NCBI GenBank assembly: GCA_965153455.1
Contig: OZ234503.1
Span: forward strand, 744,001 to 808,000
Length of the DNA: 64,000 bases
Direction of reading: 5' to 3'
DNA from: Sphagnum compactum
Lineage: Eukaryota > Bryophyta > Sphagnopsida > Sphagnales
In this document: one piece after another, positions 23,437 to 34,985 of the stretch
Layout of the letters: every line of letters starts with the position of its first letter
Numbering within the stretch: the stretch's first letter is position 1
Translations under genes and position numbers: made by a program
Notes under the pieces: model-generated
The model's input: only the letters and a program-made list of their open reading frames with translations
Told to the model about the DNA's origin: nothing
The model's database searches: none

Positions 23437-24534
23437 CTTCCTCGAAAGCGCACGAAAGCTCTTGACCTGAAAGCTTCTTCCTGGTGTGGATCACAGGTTA
23501 TACCATACAATCTGTCGATTGTTAGCTCTGTATGCATGCATCGAATAGAATCGGAAGATAAACAACGACGACAACCACTGAGAGACGACGACAACGGTCC
23601 ACAAAACTCAGAACCACACAACAAAGCCTCTCTTCAGTCTTCTTCACTCCCCCAAACTTCCCGAGCTTCCGTTGTACCTGTCCCTCCTAGAACCCCGAAA
23701 ACAAATAACCAAAAAAGAGAATCAATGGGGAACATGAAACAAATCTACGAAAAGGAAAAGAGCAACAGCAACGATCGCAGACAAATCTACAAACAAAATG
23801 CCGCGAGTAAAGAATCTCGTGCCAGCAATCTTCGCAGAAACCAAAAAGGGCAAACTCTAAATGAACTCGAAAACGTCAGAAACACGAAAGGGTTGCAGTG
23901 GCTAGAGCGAACGAAGACCCGCGAGCGCACCATGAAGGGATGGATGATGGATGGATAGAAAATACTTTTTCATTGGGTTCCATTTCATTAGCAAAGCATG
24001 ATATTTAGCTCAGTTTAACCATTCATTTGGATTAAAAAGGATGTTTTCATCATCTTAATTCATTACAATTCTTTGTGCTAGTAATCTAAGACATTGTTAT
24101 CAATGATGTTATCGTCTAAATTATCGTTTATTATAATTAAACGATCATTTTTTGATTCTAATGATCCCTTCTTGAAATGAACTTTGTGTATGTTTTGTAT
24201 AATAATATTTTATAAGATTATGAATTCATCTATGAAATGTGTCCATGATAATGCTATATATATGTTTTGCATGTTAAGTTTTGTGATTAGCGAAAGTTAA
24301 TAATTAAGTGGTCAAATGTTTATCTTTGTGCTTTAAAGTTATGAAATAAAAAGTTAGAGCAAGTGATAGATGATACCTATTGATTGTGAATGGTTTGAAA
24401 ATATTTGATTTTCATATGTGATGATGATATCAAATTTAATTTTTTGATATAAGTATTATTAGTATGACTTTTTTAAGGAGTTTCTTTAGTGTTATGTCTT
24501 GTAAACTGGCACATTTTTAATAAATTCATTAAAA
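23437..24534. other. SPX upstream region and AT-rich spacer
   Basis: The first ~100-500 bases are probably SPX leader and promoter; an open frame at 23536-23958 on the plus strand lies over it and shows no domain. Beyond 24000 the sequence is AT-rich with no supported feature. I saw no clear P1BS (GNATATNC) site. Confidence 0.45.
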
Positions 24535-24940
24535 CTAGTGGGTACCCGTGACGATCGGACACAATCCGCCCATGCCTGCCTTTTTTTTTTTCCTTCACTT
24601 GGATGGTCTTAAAACTCCCATATATACTCAAACCATAGTTAAATGGGTGGGATACAAAAGAAGGTGAAAGAACCACAACCCAAACCCCCACTCTACCCTT
24701 CACCCCAAACCCATCCCCCAAAAAACCTAAAAATTTGAAGCCTAATACCCTCTTGATTCCTACCCAGAAAACCTTGTGTTGCAGTGTCCACATCCACCAT
24801 CATCTCTAATTTTAGAAGCCATGCAAGTCCTATTAGGAGCCGCGACTCTCTTCTTCTGTTGCTGCCGTGTTGCTGCATTTGGCTCTCAGGACCTGGCTCT
24901 CAGGACCTGAGTTTCAGGACCTCGATATTTGGCTCTCACG

Positions 24941-25010
24941 ACTGACGGTCACAGACTGACGGTCACAAACTGACGGTCGCAGACTGACGGTCACAGACAG
25001 TCGCTCTCTC
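24941..25010 (+). repeat. Short tandem array, ~18-19-bp unit
   Basis: CTGACGGTCACAGA-type units repeat four times with single-base differences, inside Helitron copy 4. Confidence 0.85.
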
Positions 25011-26000
25011 GCCAGTCTCTATCTCCTCTCTCTGTTCCTCTTCTTTGTTTCTGCTCCGTTTGCGTTCCTTCTGCTGCCCAAAACTGCACTGCGCTCCCAA
25101 ACCCTAAAACACGACACGAAGAAGAAGCGAGTGCTTATTCTATTCTGAGGCCACAAGCCCATGTGCAAGTCCGGGAGTGCCGGGCCGGGCCCGGTCGATC
25201 GGACTTGCCAGCCCGGTCGACCGGACTTGCCCGAGCTCCGTCACAGACGAACGGACTACGTGAATTTACCGTAAGGACATTTGCTTTCGGCAAAAAGTAA
25301 ATAAATATTCTGTCGGCAGAAAATTTCAGGATATTATTTGACCCGTCTGCAGAAATGGTCAAAAAATACGGACCCTGGCCGCTGAAATGTCAATAAATTC
25401 GGCCGCTGAAATGAGAAATTCGGTATTTAAACGCTGGCCGACGGCTCGGCCGCATCCCGCGACGGCGTGCCAGCCACCGCGCGGCCGCACCGCACAGTCG
25501 CCGCGCTGCTCAGCTCAGCCGGCCCGGCCCGAAGCCACTTGGTCCGATTGCACGAAATAAGCTCCTTCGACTGCTTCCATAAGTGCTTCGAGCTTCTGCA
25601 TTCTGATCATTGAGCTTACTGGCCTCTAATGCCATGCAAGTACGGCTCAAAAGACCGCTCTGATAAGTTAGAAAGCTAACAAATCTGACAAATAGCTGAC
25701 AAATGAGCTCAATTAAGCCTGTCTTTAATTTTTGAGGCGGCTTCATTCATGTGCCACAGTCAAGTTGAGATCGTTATTCCGATATCTAATCTGATGGACC
25801 AGCTTGGGAATGTCTCAATGGGGTTAATTTGTTTGTAACGAGCTGCAATTATCGAGCTTGCTGCCATCAGGAAAACATGATGTACAGGATGTACCTCATT
25901 CGAATACCTATTACCGTACCTATCAATGTTGTTTAAGCTCATCTGGACGGCTAACTCAAGTATAGAAAAAGCTTGTGTCTTTTTGAGGTCGAGTTCTTGA

Positions 26001-26071
26001 ATGCCCACTGAGATTCGAACTCAGATCTCTGAAACAAGTTGTTCAGGCTCTTCCATTTGAGCTATGGGCAT
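26001..26071 (-). tRNA. tRNA-like sequence (probable pseudogene or SINE head)
   Basis: On the minus strand the ends pair perfectly over 7 bases (ATGCCCA with TGGGCAT). A D-arm (GCTC/GAGC), an anticodon stem (CTGAA/TTCAG) and a T-arm (CTGAG-TTCGAAT-CTCAG) are all present. The box A region reads TAGCTCAAATGG and box B contains GTTCGAATC, so an internal Pol III promoter may exist. The anticodon loop has 8 bases (CAACTTGT) without the usual U33 placement, position 26 is missing and the variable region is 4 bases, so no isotype can be given with confidence. It lies 3' of the transposase frame inside the transposon. Confidence 0.55.
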
Positions 26072-26198
26072 GGGGCTAAATTGGGTCTATAGGTTACCTC
26101 CTGTCAACATGAGGCAAAGGCATCAGGCCAAGCTATTTATACCGCCCCGCTTTGCACCATCATCTACCTCTGCATCAGTCATACTTTCGGATGCTTCA

Positions 26199-28912
26199 CT
26201 ACATAGCAGGTCCAGAAGGGCCCGCCTCGCCACTCGTCGGCCACTGGCCAATGGGCAAATCCTCAAGGCACGCTCCTAACACCCTGTCCACCAAAGTGTC
26301 CTGTGCTCCCTCCATTGGAACACCTTCAATGACCTCCTCAACTGGCATACCCTCAGGTTCTTCCCCAAACATCACTTCGATCGCCCCCGGTTTGGCGATG
26401 GTCCCATCAGCAACCAACTTCAAAGCCTCCTTCTGGAACTCGGGGTCGAACGCATGCAACAATCCACATTTTTTCCACCCTTTGCGGACCATGTCCTGCC
26501 GTCCCATGAGAGAGTGGAAGCTCTCCTTGGCCCACTTAACGATCTCTTCCCGCAGCGTTCCCATCCTCAGGTCCAGCTGCACCTCGCTTGGCAGCACACC
26601 ATCCGCAATCTGCTTCGCGACTTGTCCCACCGTGTAGAGATCAAAGCCCCGCTTGATGCCCGCTTTGAGGGGTTTCTGTTGGATGACGTCGGCAGGCTGA
26701 CCTTTGGAAGTGCAACCCGCCGCAACGTAGAGGAGCTTGATGAAGGGGTGCACATCCACCATCCAACATCAGAATTCTTCGCTCTTGTGCACGGACCAGC
26801 AGTCGATGAAAAGGATCATCCGCTGACCCTCTGGCAGGTTCATGTCCTTGCACACTTGTCGTGAAAAACACAAAATGAGCTCTTAAAGTTTTTTCTTGTC
26901 AGATGTCAGATGTCAGAGTTGTTCTAGCTGCCAGTTTTCGAAACACACTCAGGCATTCGGAAGCTTTTAACCCAGTCCCACCGCCCCAATGATACAGCTC
27001 TGCTGGCCATTCTTCCAAGTTCTCTGGTGGGAAAACTTCGAATGAAAACTTTCATGTTAAGCAGACTGCAACTTTGCTTCCAGTTTGATGCAAGTCTGCT
27101 TCTAATCTGAAGCAAGTTCGCTTGCAATCTTATGCAACTTCGCTTCCAGTCTGCAGTGCAAGTTCGCTTCGAGTCTGTTGCAAGTTTGATTCGAGTCTGA
27201 TGCAAGTCTGATTCGAGTCTGATGCAAATCTGATCCAAGCTTGATTCAACTTGTCTGGTTCAACTTGAATCTGATGCAATAAGTTGTCTGATTCAATTGA
27301 ACTTCAAGATGCAACTTATCTGATTCAAATCTGATGCAACTTGTCTGATCCAAGTCTAATGCACCTAGTTGACTTGAATTGCCAGGTAGATGACTGAAGT
27401 CTGATGCAAGCTAATTGGTTCGAATGTGCCTTACCTTCTTGTAGTAGGGAAGCAGGTTTTCTTCCACCCACTCTTTTGTGGTGCCAAGCGTGCTCCAATG
27501 ATTTTGTGTGTACTTGAACCGCCAACCCTCGCCATGATGCAACTCCTTCACCATGGGGCCACTTGGAAGGCTGCGAGAGCTCTTTCCCTGGAAGATTAGC
27601 TGAGGAGGAAGCGTTGTTCCGTCTGCAGCTGAGCTCACGCAAATGGTAATCTGACGCTTGTCTTCGACTCCCGTCACTGCGATCTCCTTCTTGCCCCGCT
27701 TGTCATACGTCCGACTCCCCCCCGACGGAACAAGGTGCATCGCCGTCTGGTCCATGTTGACCATCAACTCAGTGGGCACTCCATGCGTAAGCACTTCAAA
27801 CGCTGCCCGGTATGCCATCATGTCAAGCTAGTGCTCCCAGTCCTTGGGGAGCTTTTGAGCAGCAGTTGTGGCCACTCGAAAAGACCATCCCAGCTTTGAG
27901 CGAATCCATTCTTTCACCCAGTTCTCCGACAAACCCCACGGTCCTCCATTGCTCCGTAACAATTGTGGAGCTTTGACTTCCACAACCCCCTCCAACATTG
28001 CACGCAGCACCGGAGCATTCAATGGCTGTCCGCCACCCCGCATTCCTTTCACCAAATTGATGAGGCTTTCTTCCAGCTCTTCGTGCCCCTTGAGAATTCG
28101 TTCGGCTCCCCAATTCAGCGACATTCTGCCTTTGAACTCCGCCGAGTCTCCCTGAAACTCCCTCATCTCCCGGACGGTTTTGATGACATCTTCCTTCAGC
28201 ATCTTTCTCCCCAACGCCGTTGTTGTCAGCCAGCTGTCCACCGTATGCCTGGAGAGCTTTTCGTAAACACCCCCATTGTACTGCTGCCCAGGATTTGGGT
28301 TGGGGTGTCTCATTCTTAGAAGCTTCACCGTCTCCCCCGTGTGGAAGTTGGTTTCCTTCAACGTCTTCTCAATGGCTGGCCACAAGTCTTTGGTGAACTA
28401 GTTGACATAAGGCTGCTGCCGCACCTTTTTCTGAGGAGGTTCATCCGATTTTGCCCCAGATTGGCGAGGCCCATCTTTGTCACCCCCCCAGCTGAGCCAT
28501 CTTTACCACCTCCCCCAGCTTCAAGCGCTGGATCCTCCACCCTAGGCTGACCGTCCTGATTCTCCCCGTCCAGCTCAATAGGGTCACCTCTCTCACCACT
28601 CGCTGATTCAGGATCAAGGATAACGATGTTGCCACCTTTTGCTGCAACAGCGTTATCAGTCCCGGAACCTGCTCCAAAGCCCAGGACGTTGCTCACTGTG
28701 AGACTCTTTCTTGGACGTCCAGGCCTTCTTCTCGGTTTTTCCTGCAAAGCTTTGCTTGCAGCCTTTGCCGCTTCCGCAGCACGCATACGCCTGCCGGTCT
28801 CCTCAAGATCTGCTTTGAACCTACAGGCTGCCGTTCCTGGAGAACAAGGTTTAGCAAATCCCATAGACAAGAGGGTCTTGAAGCCACCACCAGCTTGAGC
28901 CGCCATCCTCAC
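26199..28912 (-). pseudogene. DDE_1 (pogo-like) transposase, broken
   Basis: This is the transposase of the element at 25269-29344, read on the minus strand. The N-terminal frame (28912-28440) is Gly/Ala-rich and has an AT-hook (RRRPGRPRK). After a frame change come WPAIEKTLKETNFHTGETVK, the DNA-binding region, and then the catalytic region: NMDQTAMHLVPSG (first Asp), an intron with GTAAGG donor at 27434 and a likely AAG acceptor near 26847, ILFIDCWSVHKSEEF (second Asp) and CTSKGQPADV (third Asp). In-frame stops are at 28398-28400 (TAG), 27828-27830 (TAG) and 26769-26771 (TGA). The order of blocks matches DDE_1 (PF03184) proteins. It ends with a TGA/TAG-closed frame at 26199. Confidence 0.85.
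26900..27420. repeat. Degenerate minisatellite in the transposase intron
   Basis: Words such as GATGCAAGTCTGATTCGAGT recur many times between about 27060 and 27420, with unit lengths from about 12 to 25 bases. It fills most of the inferred intron. Confidence 0.75.
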
Positions 28913-29355
28913 TCTGCTACGGTATGTGACAAGCTGCGAGCCTTCTCTTGGGTATTGAGAAGTGAGAGCTCGTCATAAGACTCGTACCTGTGGACCGTGG
29001 TCGAGCCAGCACCTTCCTGATTGCGCACTGGTCGGATATCCGGGTTTGCAGGCTCGACCAATGAAAACAAAGCTTGACTGCTGAAAGCGCGCGCGAGTTT
29101 GGCAAGTTACCAGATTTTTTTGATCGGACGGTCTGCAATGCTTTTGAGCATCTTTGGCCGTCAGATATACGTACGGCCGAAATGTCAGAAATGGTGTCAG
29201 GCGGCGAGCTCGCTGAATTGTTCAAAATTTCGTTTTTCAGTTGGCAAAAAACCCCGAAAATTCGACGAGGGTTTCGCTGAAAGGTAAAAAAACTTATAAT
29301 TAATTATTCGGCATCGAATGTGCCGAAAGCAAATGTCGGTACGGTATATATAAGA

Positions 29356-30553
29356 TTAACTAAAACATCGATAGGAATGCATTGTAATGTCTTTCTATAT
29401 CTATTCAATATCTATAAAATTTTTTTTTTGATGTAATTGATCTTTCCATTGACAATTCCTAGTTTAAGGTATAATACTTTTATATTTTGAAAAAGGGTGT
29501 TAAATATTGAATTTTATTTTTGTACATTGTTTGCCTTATAATGTATTTGACCCTTGAAATGATGTCAATTTGAGTTAAGAACATCTTGATAAAAAAACAA
29601 TTATTGTTTATTCATTTTATGAATTAATAATTTGGATTTGATTAATTTTTTGATTTGATGAAATTATATGATTATGTTATAATTGTAATCAACTTAAGGT
29701 GCTTGTGGTAAGTGTGGGCATGGGATGGAAAAAAAGTTGTCCAATTTCAAAGTTACAAAAATGAAAGCTTTCAAATAAAGTTTTCATATCATTAAGAGGT
29801 TGGAAAAAAAAGGTAGTTTCCATGGTTCAACATAATGAGAAAAGAGAATCTATATTGGAAAAGCAATGTTAATTATATTAGAACATGAGCATGCATTATG
29901 CTAAAACCTGGGGCTTTCAAGAAATGACTAATATGTTGCAATTGCAAATTTTATCAATATTTTGATTTTTTAAACTTGCATTTACTACATGTTCTATTTT
30001 TTATATTCATATTTATTTTCTACAAATTTTTAATTGATTAAATTTAATTAATTAATTAGTTATTCACAAAAGAGGATTTGTCCCTTGGAAAACACATGAA
30101 GAATGCAATAACCACTTCACCAACAATCAATAGGTTGATTTAAGAGTGTACAAAAAATTTCTTCAGCAAATTGTTTTCACAAAAAATCTTAGCAAATTCT
30201 TTAAAAGAATGCATGTGTGTGTGTGTGTGAGAGAGTGCTACAAAAACAAATGAGAAATCTAATGCGAGTTGATTCGGTATGTGCATGTGCAAGAGAGAAA
30301 GTGTGTGTGTGCATGAAAAAATATAGTATGAGAATGAGAGCATGAGAGTGTGTGTGAGTGAGAGAGAGCAATGGCATGATAGATTATAGATGATAATTTT
30401 TATTTTCTTTGTATGTAAGAATATTTTTCTTAAAATCAAATTCAATTCCATCAACTGATGTGCACAAGGTACAAATAGGGTGTATGATCTCATTTTACTC
30501 AAAACCATGTGTGTTTACATCTTCATCAACTATGTTTGTTTTTGTCATTGCAG
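29356..30553. other. AT-rich spacer with TG/GA microsatellites
   Basis: TG- and AG-rich simple repeats occur at about 30210-30370. No gene is seen. Confidence 0.5.
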
Positions 30554-30650
30554 GTCAATGCAAGTGAGCAGTTACATGGAGTAGTAGAGATGGTAGACCC
30601 TATTGATTTTGGAGTTTTTTTGTTCTTGAGAACAATGAAAATAAGCTTGT
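30554..30650 (+). pseudogene. YTH-domain (ECT-like m6A reader) exon fragment
   Basis: Right after an intact-looking acceptor (GTCATTGCAG) the sequence reads VNASEQLHGVVEMVDPIDF, then jumps to LENNENKL. In YTH proteins these blocks (VNASGQFCGVAEMVGPVDF and ILENNENKPV) are separated by about 30 residues including the WQQDKW segment, which is deleted here. The retained acceptor shows it came from a genomic copy, not a spliced mRNA. Confidence 0.75.
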
Positions 30651-32800
30651 AAGTTTTGCCACCCATTGTCCCGAAAGACCTCTTTCTACATCTCTTTATC
30701 CTTGAAGCCCAAATCTCTTCCTTTACATTTGTTCCCACTATGTCACCAGTCTGTTTTCTGTTTCATGACATTACAACAAGATAATTGTCGTAGAAGTTCA
30801 CTATCTTGAATTTTTGCTTATTTGTGTGTGTCACGACTTCATCATCACTTAGAAGGTATTGTTAAAGAATGAACTTGCTAGTTGTCACGAGGGGCCAAGA
30901 GATTCCGAGGTAAAGTTGAGATTCTTCTTGTGTCTAATATGTGTATTTGTGTTGTTTTCCTTTTGCAAAAAGGTTTTGTGAATAGTTTGGAGGGTTGCAG
31001 AATTTTTTTTTTCAATTAGTGCTATTGTAAGATGGCTTGCTCATTGAGAGATCTAACGTGTCATTAATGTTACACAACTCAAGTGCTGAAAATTCTTATG
31101 TTAAACTTCTTTGAGCCTCATAGATATTTTCTCACATTTTGTGTCATCATCAACTTGAATTTCAATCCTGTTTCAATTTTTTGAGAAGGGAAAATTTTCA
31201 ATCTTTGCTCAGATAATTCTTTGGCATAATGTTTTATAGTGATTATTTTTTGTCTTTGTTTCTTTAATGTGGATTTCTAGTCAAGCTATGCAAAGGTAGT
31301 TTTATAATAATGTTTTGCTCTCAAGCTTCTGATTTTTCCATACTCTTATGATAATACCAATGGGCATCTATTTTCACAAAGTTTGAACTTGCAAATAATT
31401 TTTTTCAATACGGTGGTGTGTTTTTGTGTTGCATTTTTTGCAAGACTCGTATGAGTTCGTAGACACATTTGAGATCCTTTTTGTGATTGTTTGAGAGGAC
31501 GACAATGGGGAGTTGCAATCCACCAACCAAAAGTTACTAAAGACAATAGAGGATATTCTTTAAGTAAATGGTATCAAGCAAGGAAGTTCAAACTTTATAA
31601 TATAGAGGATGATTTTGTATGTGATACTAGTTAGTCATGGGCAACTAAGCTTTCAAAGCTACCAAGAGTGAGATTTAACCGTTTATAGGGATTTGGATGT
31701 GTCGTAATCATCCAATCTTACAGTTTTTATTGATGATCAGGGTCCCTTGCTGGTGGAGAAAGTCTCACCATTGAGAGTGGAAAGATGAGGAGCAATAGCT
31801 GCAGCAGAAAGCCATGCAACTGCAGGGTGCATAAGTGTAGGAATGGAGGAAACATCAGTTCTTTCCCACTATCTCTTTCTTTCTCTTTGCCTGAAAGGTG
31901 CAAAATGGCATGGTAATAGCTACATAATAGCTCAATTGTATGTACAGATAGCTAAATAACATAGAAAGGAACACTCAATCTGTTGTGCCTCATTATGTAG
32001 TGATTTTTTTCTGTCTATGTTTCTATTTGTCTCTAGTTAGGGTTTTGGAGTGATTATTGACATTGGACATCTGTTTTCTTAAATCATTTGTTGACTAATT
32101 TGATGTTTTACGTAGACCTATGTGTGTTCATGAATTTATATATAATGGGTTGGGAATATAGAAAGTCAGGGATAGATAGATAATATATATATGTTTTCTA
32201 TTTGAGTAGCAGCATGGACATCTTTGAAAGGTCTCATGCCATCCTTTACTGAAGTTGCAGTATACTCTCTTAGACATTTATTAATGTAGTTTTTGCCTCT
32301 CTGTGTATGGAAATGTTTCTACAGCCAGAAGCATCAGGTGTATACACATCATACATCAACTTCAACAAACCAGAATATTGCTATTGATTTCTATGATGTT
32401 TTGAATGACCAAGTTTTTGTTAATGAGAATGGAGCATCTTTCCAGTGTAGAGGTCCAATTCGAGTGTAGAGAAGCTGAAAAGGCTATTGCTTTAGGTGCA
32501 TCTGTTCCATGGCGATATTAATTGCCTAATTAGTAAGTCACATTTTGAAGATTTTTGCTTTTTGGATATCTCCATGACCTTTATAAAAGCTTATTTACTT
32601 TTAACCTGCATTTCTTGTCACCCTAAAGATCTGGCTTAACTATATTGAGTACCTAGATGTCAATCTAAAGGTTGCTCTCTCTTTGTGTGCCACATCCTCA
32701 AATTAGATTACTGCCAACCTTATTATTATCTAGCATAGCCTTTTGCATGTGGGGCATAGGGCATCAAATCTTGATGGTTGTGAGGACACAAATTTGAAAC
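30651..32800. other. Spacer
   Basis: No supported gene. Short coding-like phrases around 32460-32520 are too brief to assign. Confidence 0.45.
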
Positions 32801-33101
32801 CTGATCAAGGAAAATTCCATTATCTATGGGGGCAGCTCAGTAGAGATTTCTTGCTCTATGGTTGTTGAAGCAGCTGTAGACAAAGTCCTTGGGGTGGAGC
32901 AATACACAATGCGAGTTTTTGTAGATGCCCTTGACATGTTCCCAATGGCTTTGGCAGAAAACAATGCATTGCAGCCCCATTGATATATTGATAGGCAGGA
33001 AACAACAAATGTTTTTTGCAACAAAGGTGGTGAAAATGATTTTGCAGATTGATGATGTGATCAATCCTGCTGCATACCAACCACTTGCTGGCCAATTCTG
33101 A
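32801..33101 (+). pseudogene. CCT5 (TCP-1 epsilon chaperonin) C-terminal fragment
   Basis: The plus strand reads [20 protein letters not shown], then [20 protein letters not shown], then [11 protein letters not shown] and a TGA (32981). After a frame change it continues [20 protein letters not shown] then DDVINPAAY and ends at TGA 33099. These are the two C-terminal blocks of CCT epsilon, which assists folding of actin and tubulin. About 38 residues between them (the region around the NCGIDC loop) are missing. No upstream exons were found, so this is a truncated pseudogene. Confidence 0.8.
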
Positions 33102-34985
33102 AGTAAGTACAACCATGTTTCCTCTTCCTTGGGTCATACAACCATGGTATCTTCAGGACTATGGGAGGGTACCCACTTGTATGTGAGCTCTACTATAATT
33201 GCTTTCAAATTGTATTCCTCGAAATTTTGCATCTCAATGTGACATGATTGGATCCTGTAAAACAACCTTTGATTGTTGTAGTTTTTGGTCAAATTGTTGT
33301 TTATAGTGCTTCCAAGTGACATTTTAGTGATTTTGCTCATACCAAATTTCCATCTAAAGTGTGATTATGATTATTCTTTGTCCACATTTGAGCAGGAGTG
33401 CTTTCGTTATAGTCTAGATGGTATGGCAATCTAAGATTACTTAGGTGACACTTGTGGATTGAACAAATCCTTCAGTTCCTCACCTTACTCATTTCACAAC
33501 CAAAAGTGTATATACATATATACTTATTAATTTATAGCCTTTTGAAGCTTTTATCTCCAATCCCTAGATGGTGTGGAATGCTTGGTCATGGTTAGCCCAG
33601 TGGGCACCTCCCTATTACACCCGCCACAAATGGTGTGTAGTGTTGCCCCTGGCCAGCCAAGTGGGCGCATGCTCAAGTGTGCCACAAATGGTGTTGCAGT
33701 TCTTGGGTATGATCAACCAAGTGGGTTTAGTGTATAGTATCTGGACGGAGGCCCTTGTCATGACAGCAAGGATTCCCATTGCATTTAAGAAGATCATTGA
33801 TGCCACTCGATAGTTTTTAACCTTTTATTGTGATGTGTAGGTCTGAATGTTTTTTTCCTAGGCCAATGGGATTACTGGATTTGGTGCTTTGAACTTGTTT
33901 TTTTAATTATCTTGAATGAACTAACAGTTCAATGTGTAATAGCTATTTACAAATAGGGTTCTAACACATCCATACTCTAAATGAGGTTAGTATTTTGCCA
34001 TAGTCATACCTTTTCAACTAATTTAAAAAAAAAATTCCTCTATGGACACTGATTGCTTCTGGTGGATCAAGACTAGAGAAGGTTAAATATTCTATGTTGT
34101 AATTACAAAATGAAGTGTTTCTCACAAGAGCTTATGGGTTTTGAAGGGGAATCATGGCGGTAGGTTTAGATGTTGACAATAAACCAGACTTCACAATTTT
34201 GCATGATGTAGATGCTCACAATTGTACTTTCTTGCCCCAACAGCCATCATTAATAAATGAAAATAGATCTTAGTTTCAACGATTGCAGCAATTTCAATAG
34301 CTTGCTTTCACTGATCGAAAGCCTAACCCAAAATAACGATTTAGTTCATTCTCATTGCCCAGCATATGCACCCCTCCTGCAAATTTGAGAAACTCAAGTG
34401 AGACATGCTTTCTGATAGCTCAATAACCTTGAACCCAATTCCATTTCATCCCTAAACCTTGTGATGATAGTAATTGGGTAAGTTCCAGAATGCATCCTAT
34501 TGCCATTACAATCACTGTGATTAGGCTTTTCACCAAATGACTAGTTAAGCAAAGGCTACTGAAAAATGTAACTGTTGGTGCTAGTCATGGTGATGCTGAT
34601 GCTAGCCCCATTGTTTAGCTTGTTTCTCTTGTAGCTCTCGTTGATTCTCATAAAATTGGAAGTTGTCCAAGATAGATGTCTTGGACAAAAAGTTCTTGAA
34701 ATTATTCAATGTGCCAATTGGCTATTAAAACTTGACCTGGTAACACAATACCAGAAGAGCACTCACTAATTAAAACACATCACAGTCTTTTAGTCTTCAA
34801 AACAAGCATATGACAAACTGAAGTCACTTTATGCAAGGAATGTGCTCTGAACATTCTGATGGAAAGCATGGGATTTCCTGTTTGAAATAACGTGTTAGAT
34901 TGTGGCTTTCACAGACTGCACACATGCTCTAATGCCTTCAGAGAAAAAGCATGGATTATGATGTTGCAGGGAGAATAAATATATA
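33102..34985. other. Spacer
   Basis: A frame at 33568-33813 is closed and has internal sequence similarity (three versions of CA(A)GTGGGC... and CCACAAATGGTG), but no domain is recognised. Nothing else is supported. Confidence 0.45.

Larger units (their letters stand above)
25269..29344 (-). mobile_element. DDE_1 / Tc1-mariner-pogo type DNA transposon, 4,076 bp, nested in a Helitron
   Basis: The ends are inverted repeats of 24 bases (25269-25292 and 29321-29344) matching at 22 positions; each begins CCGTA and contains GACATTTGCTTTCGGCA. A TA lies on each side (25267-25268, 29345-29346), the target duplication of the Tc1/mariner superfamily. Inside is a minus-strand transposase with DDE_1 blocks, interrupted by stops. 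The element also holds an AT-hook-bearing N-terminal frame, an intron full of a degenerate short repeat, a GC-rich stretch near 25380-25550 and a tRNA-like sequence at 26001-26071. It is dead as read. Confidence 0.85.
24535..29355 (-). mobile_element. Helitron, copy 4, split by a nested DNA transposon
   Basis: On the minus strand the 3' end is CTAG (24535-24538) next to a flanking T, and its terminal 18 bases equal those of copy 1. Its 5' end is found only after removing the transposon at 25269-29344: the bases left of it (GTGAATT) and right of it (TATAAGA, then T) join into an end that reads TCTTATATAAATTCAC on the minus strand, matching the 5' ends of copies 1 and 3. The host Helitron is therefore about 743 bp (24535-25268 plus 29345-29355, with the TA duplicated). 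It contains tandem CTGACGGTCACAGA words (24941-25010) and TTTCAGGACCT words that mirror those in copy 3. Confidence 0.72.

Noticed and set aside
23536-23958. 140-residue plus-strand frame upstream of SPX
   Set aside because: It covers the expected SPX promoter/leader, has a low-complexity polar composition and no recognisable domain.
26152-28898. Long plus-strand frames over the transposase
   Set aside because: They are antisense to the DDE_1 transposase; only the minus strand carries family motifs.
30210-30370. TG/AG-rich stretch as a possible CRISPR or tRNA-like array
   Set aside because: Simple dinucleotide repeats only, and CRISPR arrays are not expected in a plant nuclear genome.
33568-33813. 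81-residue plus-strand frame
   Set aside because: Internal sequence repetition and no domain; likely non-coding repeat.
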